Shown here: positions 8,176 to 17,705 of the stretch, piece after piece
Layout: each line of letters begins with the position of its first letter
How positions within the stretch are numbered: the stretch's first letter is position 1
Notes under the pieces: model-generated
The model's database searches: none
Seen by the model: only the letters and a program-made list of their open reading frames with translations
Told to the model about the DNA's origin: nothing
Assembly: GCF_033060595.1 (NCBI RefSeq)
Contig: NZ_CP133038.1
Span: 1,984,001-2,048,000 of the forward strand
Reading direction: 5' to 3'
DNA from: Pyramidobacter sp. YE332
Lineage (GTDB): Bacteria; Synergistota; Synergistia; Synergistales; Dethiosulfovibrionaceae
Length of the DNA stretch: 64,000 nucleotides
Made by a program: the position numbers and the translations under genes

Positions 8176-9819
8176 TTAAAGCTGCGCCAGCAGTTCCTCG
8201 ACGGTCTTCTTGCCGAACATCGGCTGGCCGTCGTTGACGACGTAGCAGGGAACGCTCATGACGTTGTACTTTTCGCGCAGTTCCGGGAAGTGGTTGAGAT
8301 CGTAGACGTCGACGGAGACGCGCGGATTCAGCGAAGCGATGCGCTGCGCCGCGGTCACCAGCTCCGGGCACATCGTGCAGGTCAGGCTGACCATGATCGT
8401 CATATGCACGTCGCGATCGAGTTTTTCGATCAGGGTTTTGGTCCGGTCGTCGATGCGCTGTCCGGGGCCGGCGAGGTTGTACAGGCCGAGCACGAACGAG
8501 GTGAACTCGTGCCCGCCGGGAACGCCGTGGAACGCGATCCCCGCCTCGCGGCCGTCGGCGCGGCACACTCTGACGCAAGGGGCGCCGTCGCCCGCCGCGG
8601 CGGATTTTTCCACGGTCAATTTGTCCGTCAAGGCCGCCAGCGCGTCCATGTAATTCTCCAGTTCGCGCGAGACGGGCCGCTCGTCCAGGGACAGGCGCAG
8701 GGTCAGCGGCGACTCCATCTTGGCGAACAGCGCGTCCAGCTGCTGAACCATATCGGCGCTGAAGAGGCCGTCGCCTTGGGGCGCCGTCGCCGGCGCACTC
8801 TCGCCGCGCCCGGAATCGGCGGGCCGATGCGCGGCTGCGCGCCTGTGGGGAACTTCGGGCTTCAGACCGGTCTTCTTCTGCATGGCCGCGCAGTACTTTT
8901 CAAGCTCGGTGGCCGCCAGCGCGCTGTCGCCGACGGCCGTGACGACCTGACGCAGGTTTTTGATGCAGACGTCGCCGGCGGCGTAGACGCCGTCTACCGA
9001 GGTCTTCTGCTGCCGGTCGGTGATCACGTAACCGCGCTCGTCCAGATCGACGATGCCCCTGAAAAGCTCCGTGCTCGGCGAGTAGCCGGCGAAGACAAAG
9101 ACGCCGAAAGTGTCGCCGTTCTCCGGCTCGAAGACCGTGCGCTCGCCGGTCTTGCCGTTGACGTAGACCAGGCGGCGCAGCACGGAATCGCCCGAGACGC
9201 TTTCCACCGAGGTGTTGGTGAGCACGGTGATCTTCTCGTTCCGCCGCGCCTCGTCGGCCGCCGACTTGGCGCAGGAAAAATCGTCCTTGCGGATCAGCAC
9301 GGTGACGTGCGAGGCGTACTTGGTCAGGAAAACGCTCTCCTCCGCCGCCGCGAAACCGCCGCCGACGACGAAGACCGGCTTGCCGGTGAAGAACTCGCCG
9401 TCGCAGGTGGCGCAGTAGGCGACGCCGTGCCCGCGGAAATCCAGCTCGCCCTCGAAGCCGACCGTGCGCGGATGCGCGCCCGTGGCGACGAGCAGCCCGA
9501 AACATTCGAAGACGCCGCGGCTGGTCACGACCCGACGCACGTCGCCATCGACCTCGACGGCCGTCACCTCGGCGAGCAGGAACTCCGCGCCGAAGCTCTC
9601 CGCCTGGCGGCGCATCTTTTCCGTCAGCTCCGCGCCGCTGGCGCGCTCGACGCCCGGATAGTTGACGACTTCGGACGTGATCGTGATCTGTCCGCCGAAC
9701 TTTTCCTTCTCCACGACCAGCACGCGGTAGCAGGCCCGCGCCAGATAAAGAGCGGCGGTCAGTCCAGCCGGACCGCCGCCGATAACGATGACGTCGTAGA
9801 GATTTTCGCCCACGCTCAC
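8176..9819 (-). CDS. AhpF-like disulfide reductase with C-terminal thioredoxin-fold module
   Basis: Flavoprotein predicted to pass electrons from NAD(P)H to the peroxiredoxin encoded upstream. Residues 1-~310 are a thioredoxin-reductase module: FAD site GGGPAG (14-19), redox pair C136-A-T-C139, second dinucleotide motif GGGFAAAE, and AAGD near the end. A linker of about 40 residues follows, then a tandem thioredoxin-like region resembling the N-terminal domain of AhpF, with a redox pair C481-T-M-C484-P. The order is thus reversed relative to E. coli AhpF. The GTG start at 9819 follows the ahpC stop immediately. Confidence 0.85.
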   Translation of the reverse strand: MSVGENLYDVIVIGGGPAGLTAALYLARACYRVLVVEKEKFGGQITITSEVVNYPGVERASGAELTEKMRRQAESFGAEFLLAEVTAVEVDGDVRRVVTSRGVFECFGLLVATGAHPRTVGFEGELDFRGHGVAYCATCDGEFFTGKPVFVVGGGFAAAEESVFLTKYASHVTVLIRKDDFSCAKSAADEARRNEKITVLTNTSVESVSGDSVLRRLVYVNGKTGERTVFEPENGDTFGVFVFAGYSPSTELFRGIVDLDERGYVITDRQQKTSVDGVYAAGDVCIKNLRQVVTAVGDSALAATELEKYCAAMQKKTGLKPEVPHRRAAAHRPADSGRGESAPATAPQGDGLFSADMVQQLDALFAKMESPLTLRLSLDERPVSRELENYMDALAALTDKLTVEKSAAAGDGAPCVRVCRADGREAGIAFHGVPGGHEFTSFVLGLYNLAGPGQRIDDRTKTLIEKLDRDVHMTIMVSLTCTMCPELVTAAQRIASLNPRVSVDVYDLNHFPELREKYNVMSVPCYVVNDGQPMFGKKTVEELLAQL

Positions 9820-10383
9820 TTACAGCGCTCCGACGAGGTCGAGGCTCGGCTTCAGAGTCTCCGCGCCCGGCTTCCACTTGGCGGGGCAAACCTGGTCGCC
9901 GTGCTCGGCGACGAACTGGCAGGCCTGCAGCTTGCGCAGCAGCTCGTCGGCGTTGCGGCCGACGTTGCCGGAATTGACTTCGTAGGCGACGATCTTGCCC
10001 TCGGGATTGACGATGAACGTGCCGCGCTCGGCGATGCCAGCCTCCTCGATGAGGACGTCGAAGTCCTTCGCCAGCGCGTGGGTCGGATCGGCTAGCATCG
10101 GATAGGTCAGCTTGGAAATCTTCTCGGAGTGATCGTGCCACGCCTTGTGCACGAAATGGGTGTCGCAGGACACGGAGTAGATCTCGCAGCCGGCGGCCTT
10201 GAACTTCGCGTAATTGTTTTCCAGATCTTCGAGTTCGGTCGGGCAGACGAAGGTGAAATCCGCGGGATAGAAGAAGAACACGCTCCACGTGCCGAGGATG
10301 TCGGCCTTGGTCACGGTCTTGAACTCGTTGTTCTGATAAGCGGAAACCTTGAAATCGGAAACTTCCTTGTTGATAAGAGACAT
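9820..10383 (-). CDS. ahpC: Peroxiredoxin AhpC (typical 2-Cys)
   Basis: 187-aa cytoplasmic peroxidase reducing H2O2, organic peroxides and peroxynitrite. Peroxidatic Cys47 lies in FTFVCPTE and resolving Cys166 in QVCPAKW. Length and C-terminal tail match AhpC. ATG at 10383 follows AAGGGGGT; own promoter at 10435-10462. The next gene, with no gap, encodes its likely reductase, forming a two-gene peroxide defence operon, expected in an anaerobe. Confidence 0.95.
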   Translation of the reverse strand: MSLINKEVSDFKVSAYQNNEFKTVTKADILGTWSVFFFYPADFTFVCPTELEDLENNYAKFKAAGCEIYSVSCDTHFVHKAWHDHSEKISKLTYPMLADPTHALAKDFDVLIEEAGIAERGTFIVNPEGKIVAYEVNSGNVGRNADELLRKLQACQFVAEHGDQVCPAKWKPGAETLKPSLDLVGAL

Positions 10384-10434
10384 CTTGAATGACCCCCTTG
10401 ATGTTTTTGGATTAGCATTAATTAACCCTGACTA

Positions 10435-10462
10435 AAAATATCATATTTCTACGCAATGTCAA
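10435..10462 (-). promoter_or_regulatory. Promoter of ahpC operon
   Basis: TTGACA (10457-10462), 16-bp spacer, TATTTT (10435-10440) on the minus strand. An AT-rich imperfect dyad including TTAATTAA (around 10415-10428) lies between it and the gene; a PerR- or Fur-type operator is possible but not demonstrable. Confidence 0.5.
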
Positions 10463-10525
10463 GAGGGGGATCAGCAAAAAAACGATTTTTTACGATCCCG
10501 CGGCAACAAAGGGAGCCGTCTCGAA

Positions 10526-11794
10526 TCACAGATCTTTCTCCTTGACCGCGGGGCCGACGTACTGATCCATCACGAGCGCCAGATAGAGATTGAGGCAGGT
10601 GCGGAAATCTTTCAGGTTCAAGCCCGACTCCTTGTCGAGCTTGTCGAGGCGGTAGATCAGCGTGTTGCGGTGCACGTGCATGCGCCGCGCCGCTTCGACC
10701 AGCGAAAAGCCGCTTTCGCACCATTCGCGAATGGTCTCGCGCATCTGTTCCCAGTCGGGATAGCGGCGGAAAGCGCCCGTCACGGCCTGGACGAAGCGGG
10801 TGCGCACGGGCGAATCGATCGTGGTGATCACGTCTTCGAGGCGGTAATCGGCGATGTTGTAGACGCCCGGCTGCTGACGGAATTTCTTGCCGAGGAACAG
10901 GGCTTTCCACGCTTCCTGATAGCTGACCGCCAGCGCGGAAATGCCCAGCGCCGGCGAACCGATGCCGATGGCGGCCTTGAGATCGAAGGCTTCGATGGCC
11001 TGCAGGATCTTGCGCGCGCGCGCCGCGGCTTCGTCGACCATGGAATTCCCGTGCTCCGTCTTCTCGCCGCCGGCCGCGAAAAGGATCACGAAACGGTTGT
11101 TGCCGAGCATGGCCGAAAGGTCGCGCGGCTCGGCGAAGAGCTTGCGGATCGACGCGAGCACGGCTTTCTTCACGTTGAGGATGCGCGTTTCGGCGTTCTC
11201 GCTCTGGCGGCGCATCTGCTCGCGCACCTGCAGGGCGAAGCGGCCGAACTGGTACAGGTCGACGGCGATGGGAATGTAATGCCAGGTGCGGTCGTAACCG
11301 TATTCGGACGCGCGCGACAGCAGCAGCGCCTCGTTGCTGACGCCGGGGACGAAGGAGCCGATGTCCTGGACGAGATTCTGCAGCGTGCTCTCGCGATTGA
11401 CCGAGTAGGCGTACAATTCGCGCTCGCGCAGCAGCAGTTCGACCTGCTGCTTCACGATCGCGGCGAAGGGAACGACTCTTTCGGGCTCGCCGGCGATCGC
11501 CACCGTGCCGGCGATCTGCCCGTTCATGCTCCGGACCGGCGCGGTGACGCCGGGCAGCGTGCCTCTGAGCTGCTGCGCCTGCCTTTCGCCGGTACGAGCG
11601 TTCTGTCCGCTGGCGACGACGGATAGCGATGCCTCGTGAAACTGTTCGAGGCGGTCCGTGTTGCTGGAACCGACGATAACGCCTTCCGCATCGGTGATGA
11701 TCACGTCGAAATTGATGGCCGAGGCGACGGCGGCGGCGATTTCCTGGGCGCATTTGCGCAGCAGGATGTTTCCCTCAGAGTTCTGTTCATACAT
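10526..11794 (-). CDS. CdaR/PucR-type transcriptional regulator
   Basis: 422-aa regulator. The N-terminal ~140 residues resemble the sugar-diacid recognition domain (ADGNAINFDVIITDAEG-like segment INFDVIITDAEGVIVGSS, then GVTAPVRSMNGQIAGTVAIAG). The C-terminus carries the PucR-type helix-turn-helix, EAARRMHVHRNTLIYRLDKL. Such proteins often control diacid or glycerate use; no obvious target is adjacent. ATG at 11794 is preferred because AAGGTGAG precedes it; GTG at 11803 would overlap that RBS. Monocistronic, divergent from tyrS, with an AT-rich promoter region upstream. Confidence 0.8.
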   Translation of the reverse strand: MYEQNSEGNILLRKCAQEIAAAVASAINFDVIITDAEGVIVGSSNTDRLEQFHEASLSVVASGQNARTGERQAQQLRGTLPGVTAPVRSMNGQIAGTVAIAGEPERVVPFAAIVKQQVELLLRERELYAYSVNRESTLQNLVQDIGSFVPGVSNEALLLSRASEYGYDRTWHYIPIAVDLYQFGRFALQVREQMRRQSENAETRILNVKKAVLASIRKLFAEPRDLSAMLGNNRFVILFAAGGEKTEHGNSMVDEAAARARKILQAIEAFDLKAAIGIGSPALGISALAVSYQEAWKALFLGKKFRQQPGVYNIADYRLEDVITTIDSPVRTRFVQAVTGAFRRYPDWEQMRETIREWCESGFSLVEAARRMHVHRNTLIYRLDKLDKESGLNLKDFRTCLNLYLALVMDQYVGPAVKEKDL

Positions 11795-11804
11795 TTTTCT
11801 CACC

Positions 11805-12062
11805 TTGTGCTTAAAGTATAAATACAGTTAATATTTAGCCATAAATTTTATATTTTTGCAATAGCATATTGAGTGATATTTCACGAACAATCCTCCGAAG
11901 TTGTCAGCCAAAGTCCGCTTATGCCTTCTTTGACCGAATGAAAAACGGGAAACGTGTCGCGGCGCATGGAACATTTCCCGTCCGAATGTGTTAAGATGTA
12001 CTCTACTGACTCGTTCATCGGCAAATTTTTATTCTTCGAAGGCGAAAGGATTTGATCTAAAA
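11805..12062. promoter_or_regulatory. Divergent intergenic region between the CdaR-type gene and tyrS
   Basis: AT-rich near 11815-11875. On the minus strand, TTGCAA followed 18 bp later by TAAATA is a possible promoter. On the plus side a TAAGAT near 11993 is a weak -10 candidate. I see no T-box leader or other RNA element. Confidence 0.25.
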
Positions 12063-13340
12063 ATGGCAGAAAATGCGCTTGAAGTGCTTCGCGCGCGCGG
12101 CTTCATCGACTGGACCACGGACGACGCCGGCGTCAGGGAATTGTTCGACACAGGCATGGTCACGGCTTACGTGGGCTTCGACCCCACCGCGGACAGTCTG
12201 CACGTCGGCCATCTGATCCCGCTGATGGGCTTGGCCTGGCTGCAGCGGCTCGGGCACCGGCCCATCGTGCTGGCCGGCGGCGGCACGGGCATGATCGGCG
12301 ACCCGTCCATGAAGAGCGCGGAGCGCAATCTGCTGACGATGGATCAGATCCGCCACAACGTCGAAGGCGTCAAGAAGCAACTCATGCACTTCGTCAGCTT
12401 CGACTGCGGCGAGAACTCCGCGCTGCTGGTCAACAACTACGACTGGCTGAGTTCCATGAACTTCCTCGAGTTCCTGCGCGATGTGGGCAAGTTCTTCACG
12501 ATCAACAAGATGATCGCCAAGGAACACGTCAGGAGCCGCATCGAGGACCCGACCAAGAGTCTGTCTTTCACCGAATTCGCCTACACGCTGCTGCAGTCCT
12601 ACGACTTCTACCATCTCTACACGACTTACGGCTGCCGCCTGCAGCTGGGCGGCAACGACCAGCAGGGCAACATCACCAGCGGCATCGACTTCATCCGCAA
12701 GCACGAAGAGGGCGCGGCGGTGTACGGCGGCACCAATCCGCTGCTGCTGACTTCCGCCGGGCACAAGTTCGGCAAGACCGAGGGCGGCGCCGTCTGGCTC
12801 GATCCGGCCAAGACCTCGCCCTACCAGTTCTATCAGTTCTGGGTCAACAGCGAAGACGCCACGATCGCCAAGACGCTGCGCTATTTCACGTTCCTGCCGC
12901 TCGACGAGATCGACGCGCTGGTCGCGCGCCACATGCAGTCGCCCGAGAAACGCGAAGCGCAGCGCGTGCTGGCCTACGAGATCACCAGGCTCGTCCACGG
13001 CGAAAACGTGGCGACCAACGTCCGGCACGCCAGCGAGATCCTCTTCGGCGGCGCTTACACGCCCGAAGATCTGACGGAAGAAATGCTCCACACGCTGGCG
13101 GCCGAGACGCCCTGCGGCAAAGTCGCCTCGCTGCCCATGCCGCTCGCCGACGCGCTCGCCGAGGTGGGCGCGTGCAAGAGCAAAGGCGAAGCCAAGCGCC
13201 TGATCGCCGGCGGCGGCGTGTCCGTCAACGGCGTCCGCGCCGACGACGGCGCGCAGCTCGAGGAGAAGGACGTGCTCTGCGGCTACTCCTCGCTGATCCG
13301 CCTCGGCAAAAAGAAATATTTTATGATCGGCCGCAAATAA
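12063..13340 (+). CDS. tyrS: Tyrosyl-tRNA synthetase
   Basis: Charges tRNA-Tyr with tyrosine in the cytoplasm. 425 aa, the usual TyrS size. The class I HIGH-type motif is HVGH (47-50) within DPTADSLHVGHLIP. KMSKS appears as KFGKT (about 235). Tyrosine recognition blocks YTLLQSYDF and QLGGNDQQGNI are present, and a C-terminal S4 RNA-binding domain spans roughly 355-425. ATG at 12063 (MAENALEVLRARGF) follows AAAGGA; a longer frame from 11988 has no RBS. lpxL follows after one nucleotide. Confidence 0.95.
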   Translation: MAENALEVLRARGFIDWTTDDAGVRELFDTGMVTAYVGFDPTADSLHVGHLIPLMGLAWLQRLGHRPIVLAGGGTGMIGDPSMKSAERNLLTMDQIRHNVEGVKKQLMHFVSFDCGENSALLVNNYDWLSSMNFLEFLRDVGKFFTINKMIAKEHVRSRIEDPTKSLSFTEFAYTLLQSYDFYHLYTTYGCRLQLGGNDQQGNITSGIDFIRKHEEGAAVYGGTNPLLLTSAGHKFGKTEGGAVWLDPAKTSPYQFYQFWVNSEDATIAKTLRYFTFLPLDEIDALVARHMQSPEKREAQRVLAYEITRLVHGENVATNVRHASEILFGGAYTPEDLTEEMLHTLAAETPCGKVASLPMPLADALAEVGACKSKGEAKRLIAGGGVSVNGVRADDGAQLEEKDVLCGYSSLIRLGKKKYFMIGRK

Positions 13341-13341
13341 G

Positions 13342-14228
13342 ATGAGCTTCGCCGTTTCGGCCGTCGAATTCCTGCGCAAAACGCTCGCCTACCCCGACTG
13401 GCGCGGACGCGCGCTCTACGGCTTGTGCCGCGGCGTTTTCGCTCTCGTGCCCATCCGCCGGCGGCTGATGCTCGACGCGCTCAAAACCTCTTTTCCCGAA
13501 AAGGACGAAGCGTGGCGCAAAAAAACGCTGCGCGGCGTGTACCGCCACTTCTCCTGGATGATCGTGGAATTCCTCGCCTGCCAGAACGATCCCTCTCTCG
13601 TCAGCAAGATGGTCGTCGAGGTGGAAGGGCGCGAATGCGCCGACGCGCAGAAAGCCTCCGGCGCCGGCTGCTTTATGCTCACCGGCCATTTCGGCAACTG
13701 GGAGATCCTCGGCGGCTGGCTGCCGCAGAACGGTTATCCCGTCCAGCCCGCCGCGCGCGACGCCGACAATCCCGAATTCGCGGCGCTGATCGAGCGCTAC
13801 CGCGCCAACCTCGGCGAAACCACGCTGCGCAAGGGCGCCATGAACGTGCGCCACATGATCCGGCAGGCGCAGGCCGGTACATGGGTCGCCCTGCTCGCCG
13901 ATCAGGACGCCGGGGACCGCGCCGTGCCCGTGACGTTTTTGAACCGCCGCACCACCATGGTCGAAGGCCCCGCCGCGCTGGCGCTGACGGCCAAACTGCC
14001 GCTGCTCACTGTTTACTCGCTGCGCCTGGCTCCGTTCAAATACCGCGTCGTCTTCCTGCCCGACCTCGTCGGGGATCCGCAGGAACGCAGCCGCGAGAAC
14101 GTCGCCGCGCTGACGCAAAAAGCCAACGCCGTGCTCGAAGAGATGGTGCGCCTCGCCCCGAGCAGTGGTTCTGGTTCCACCGCCGCTGGAAGACCGACCC
14201 CGACCATCCCGGCGTGAAAATGCAGTAA
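13342..14228 (+). CDS. lpxL: Lipid A biosynthesis acyltransferase (LpxL/HtrB family), C-terminus frameshifted
   Basis: Inner-membrane-associated enzyme that adds a secondary acyl chain to lipid A, evidence for an LPS outer membrane. Acyltransferase motif GHFGNWE (H-x4-E) and a downstream LLADQDAG block are present. The first frame ends at 14217 with SSGSGSTAAGRPT. The +1 frame from about 14160 to 14228 encodes the hallmark family ending PEQWFWFHRRWKT. One extra C in the CCCC run at 14156-14159 would join them, giving RLAPEQWFWFHRRWKT. The gene is therefore either truncated by ~25 residues or a base was undercalled. Confidence 0.85.
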
Positions 14229-14260
14229 TCCTGCGGCGAAACTTTACGACAAAAAAATAA

Positions 14261-14302
14261 AACAGGGCGGCTGAGCGAGAGTTTTCGTTCAGCCGCCCTG
14301 TT
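14261..14302. terminator. Bidirectional terminator between lpxL and the ABC permease
   Basis: AACAGGGCGGCTGA (14261-14274) pairs perfectly with 14289-14302. T-rich sequence lies on both sides, serving two converging transcripts. Confidence 0.85.
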
Positions 14303-14328
14303 TGTTTTTCTTGTTCGATCCAGCCGCG

Positions 14329-14982
14329 CTATTTCACCTTCCAGCGGTTTTCGAGCAGCTGCAGCGCGCCCGAGGTGACGCTGGTCAGCACCAGATAGAC
14401 CACGGCCACGAAGATGAACGTCTCGAACGAGGCGTAGGTGACGCTGCGCACCTGCTGGCCGACCATGGTCAGGTCGCTGATAGCGAGCACGGAGAGCAGC
14501 GACGATTCCTTGATCAGCGTCACGAACTCGTTGCCGATGGCCGGCAGCATGTGGCGGATCGCCTGCGGCAGGATGATGCTCTTCATCGTCTGCCAGTAGG
14601 ACAGCCCCAGCATCTTGGCCGCTTCCCACTGCCCCTTCGACACGCCTTCGATGCCGCCGCGCACGATCTCGCCCACGTAACCGGACGAGTTGATGCCGAT
14701 GCCGAGGATGCCAGCCGTGGCCGCGTCGAGGTTCACGCCCAGCGCCGGCAGGCCGAAGTAGATCAGAAACAGCTGGATCATCAGCGGCGTGCCGCGCAGC
14801 ACGTAAATGTACGCCGCCATCAGGTAGCGCAGCGGCTTGAACGGCATGACGCGGAACGAGCCGATGAAGATGCCCAGCGCCGAACCGAACAGCACGCCGA
14901 GGAACGAGGCCTGAATGGTCACGCACACGCCCTTCCAGAACATGTGCAGATACGGGATCAGCACGGAAAAGTCCAGTTCCAT
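14329..14982 (-). CDS. Polar amino-acid ABC transporter permease
   Basis: 217-aa inner-membrane permease of the HisM/GlnP type. It has about five helices and the EAA loop EAAKMLGLSYWQTMKSIILP. VLRGTPLMIQLFLIYFGLP matches the family N-terminal signature. ATG at 14982 follows the ATPase stop directly. A 126-bp copy of its 3' part recurs at 21813-21938. No periplasmic binding protein gene is adjacent, so the substrate and solute-binding partner are unknown. Confidence 0.9.
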   Translation of the reverse strand: MELDFSVLIPYLHMFWKGVCVTIQASFLGVLFGSALGIFIGSFRVMPFKPLRYLMAAYIYVLRGTPLMIQLFLIYFGLPALGVNLDAATAGILGIGINSSGYVGEIVRGGIEGVSKGQWEAAKMLGLSYWQTMKSIILPQAIRHMLPAIGNEFVTLIKESSLLSVLAISDLTMVGQQVRSVTYASFETFIFVAVVYLVLTSVTSGALQLLENRWKVK

Positions 14983-15750
<768 letters not shown>

Positions 15751-15778
15751 ATTCGCTCACCTCCATTGAAATGCGTTC

Positions 15779-15807
15779 ATTATAAATCAACTATCAGTTT
15801 ATTGCCA
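15779..15807 (-). promoter_or_regulatory. Promoter of the ABC transporter operon
   Basis: TATAAT (15779-15784), 17-bp spacer and TGGCAA (15802-15807) on the minus strand. The -10 is consensus; the -35 is weak. Confidence 0.6.
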
Positions 15808-15918
15808 GATGAAAATTGCAATTTTGTTTATTTGTTTTCACAAGAGAGGGATCGCCGCTCGAAGCGCCGCACAAAAAAACAGGCTGGCGCGTCGGCCAAC
15901 CTGTCTTATAATATTTTT

Positions 15919-17211
15919 CTACAATCCCATGACGCGAGGGAGATAGGTCGTAAAGACCGGAAACGTCACGATGATCAGCTGCACAGCCAGCGCCACGAGC
16001 ACGAACGGCCAGATCCGGCGGAACATCTCGCCCAGCGGCACCTTGCCCACCGCGGCGACGATGTAGTTGCAGGCCCCTACCGGCGGCGTGATCAGAGCGA
16101 TCGTCACGTTCAGCGTCATCACCACGCCGAAGTGGAAAGGGTCGATGCCGGCCTTGGCCGCCAACGGCGCGAATACCGGCGTCAGCAGCGTCATCACCGA
16201 GATCTCCTCCATGAACATGCCGATCACGAAGACGATCAGGCTGAGCACGACCATCAGCAGCCAGGGATGCCCCAGCAGCCCGGCTTCGACGACGAACTGG
16301 CTGAACGCCTGCGTGACGCGCTCCCACTTGAGATACCAGCCGACGACCGAGGCCGCGCCCATGATCAGAAAGATCGCGCTGGTCAGGCGCACCGTCTCGC
16401 CGACCGCCTCGGCGAAACCGCGCAGCGTCAGCCGCCGCGTCACCGCCACGCCGGCGAAAACGCAGTAGCCCGCCGCCAAAGCGCCCGACTCCGTCGGCGT
16501 GACGATCCCCGACATGATGCCGCACATGATGATGCACGGCGCCAGCAGAGCCAGAAACGAGCGGAACAGGATCCGCCACTTCTGCGCGTATACGCCCGCC
16601 AGGTCGGTCTTGGGCACGTCGTATTTGCGCGCGTAGTACCAGTTCATGGCCATGTAAGCCAGACCGAGCGCGATCCCCGGCGCCACGCCGGCGGCGAAGA
16701 GCCTGCCGATGGACGTGTTGGTCATCGACGCGTAGATGATCATGAAAATGCTGGGAGGAATAATCGGCCCGATCAGCGAGCTGCCCGCCGTGATCCCCGC
16801 CGCGTACGACGCGGGAAAGCCTTCCTTCACCATGGCGGGGATCAGGATCGAACCCAGCGCCGAGGCGTCGGCCGCGGCGCTGCCGTTGACGCCGGCGAAG
16901 ATCACGCTGCCGACCACGTTGACGTAACCCAGCCCGCCGCGCACCGAACCGACCGCCAGACGGCTGAAGTCGATGAGGCGGTCGGTGAGTCCGGAGCGGT
17001 TCATCAGCGTGCCCGTGAGGATAAAAAAGGGAATCGCCATCAGCGAGAAGGAATCCATGCCGCCGAAAAACTGCTGCGGGACGACGCGCAGCAGCGTCAG
17101 GTCGCCCGCGCCGAGGATGCCGAGCAGCCCCGCCATCGTCAGCGAAGCGTAGAGCGGCACGCCGAGAAGCATCAGCGCAAAAAACGCCGCCAACAGAAGG
17201 AAGCCGCTCAT
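15919..17211 (-). CDS. dctM: TRAP transporter large permease (DctM)
   Basis: 430 aa, about 11-12 hydrophobic segments; the large membrane subunit of a tripartite ATP-independent periplasmic transporter, which moves carboxylates or related solutes with Na+. Family blocks include GVPLYASLTMAGL, PFFILTGTLMNRSGLTDRL and GSSLIGPIIPPS. ATG at 17211 overlaps the dctQ stop by 4 nt. Last gene of dctP-dctQ-dctM. Confidence 0.92.
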   Translation of the reverse strand: MSGFLLLAAFFALMLLGVPLYASLTMAGLLGILGAGDLTLLRVVPQQFFGGMDSFSLMAIPFFILTGTLMNRSGLTDRLIDFSRLAVGSVRGGLGYVNVVGSVIFAGVNGSAAADASALGSILIPAMVKEGFPASYAAGITAGSSLIGPIIPPSIFMIIYASMTNTSIGRLFAAGVAPGIALGLAYMAMNWYYARKYDVPKTDLAGVYAQKWRILFRSFLALLAPCIIMCGIMSGIVTPTESGALAAGYCVFAGVAVTRRLTLRGFAEAVGETVRLTSAIFLIMGAASVVGWYLKWERVTQAFSQFVVEAGLLGHPWLLMVVLSLIVFVIGMFMEEISVMTLLTPVFAPLAAKAGIDPFHFGVVMTLNVTIALITPPVGACNYIVAAVGKVPLGEMFRRIWPFVLVALAVQLIIVTFPVFTTYLPRVMGL

Positions 17212-17692
17212 CGGCTTTCATCCCCGCTTTCGGAGCCGTGCCGGCACTTGCAGAGAACGACGATCATCAGCATGGCCATGCCGAGGGGCACCGCCATCAG
17301 CGGCACCGCCTTGGGCACGCCCAGCGCCATGGTCTTCATCCTCCACCCGCCCATCACGTTTTGAGCGCCGAACCAGACCATCACGCCGAGGACCGCAGCC
17401 TGGACCGCCGCCGACAGAAGACGGCAAAACGTCCTGCCGCGCGGCGGCAGCGCGTTCGCCACGAAATCGATCGACATCTGGTCGCCGTTGAGAGAAGCCG
17501 CCGCCGCGCCGATCAGCGCCATCCACACCAGCGAAAAACGCGCCAGCTCCTCCGTCCAGATGGGGCGGCATGATAAAAATAGCGCAGCACCACGCCCATG
17601 ACGATGTCGCCGATGTTGATCAGCAGCAGCACCCCGCCGAACCAGAGGCTGAGGAGCCCCACCCAACGGCTCAGCCGTTCGAGAAAATCCAT
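17208..17692 (-). CDS. dctQ: TRAP transporter small permease (DctQ), frameshifted
   Basis: Four-helix small membrane subunit that bridges DctM and the binding protein. From ATG at 17692 the frame encodes MDFLERLSRWVGLL and a hydrophobic stretch to VLRYFYHAAP, then shifts. The family sequence continues in another frame as IWTEELARFSLVWMALIGAA and runs to 17208. One extra C in the run at 17562-17565 (GGGG on the plus strand) would restore it. As written the gene would be broken, although its partners are intact. Confidence 0.8.
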
Positions 17693-17705
17693 GCGCTGCC
17701 GGGCC

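Noticed and set aside
11880-12062. T-box leader for tyrS
   Set aside because: No T-box sequence (TGGNACCGCG-like) or terminator pair is visible before the gene.
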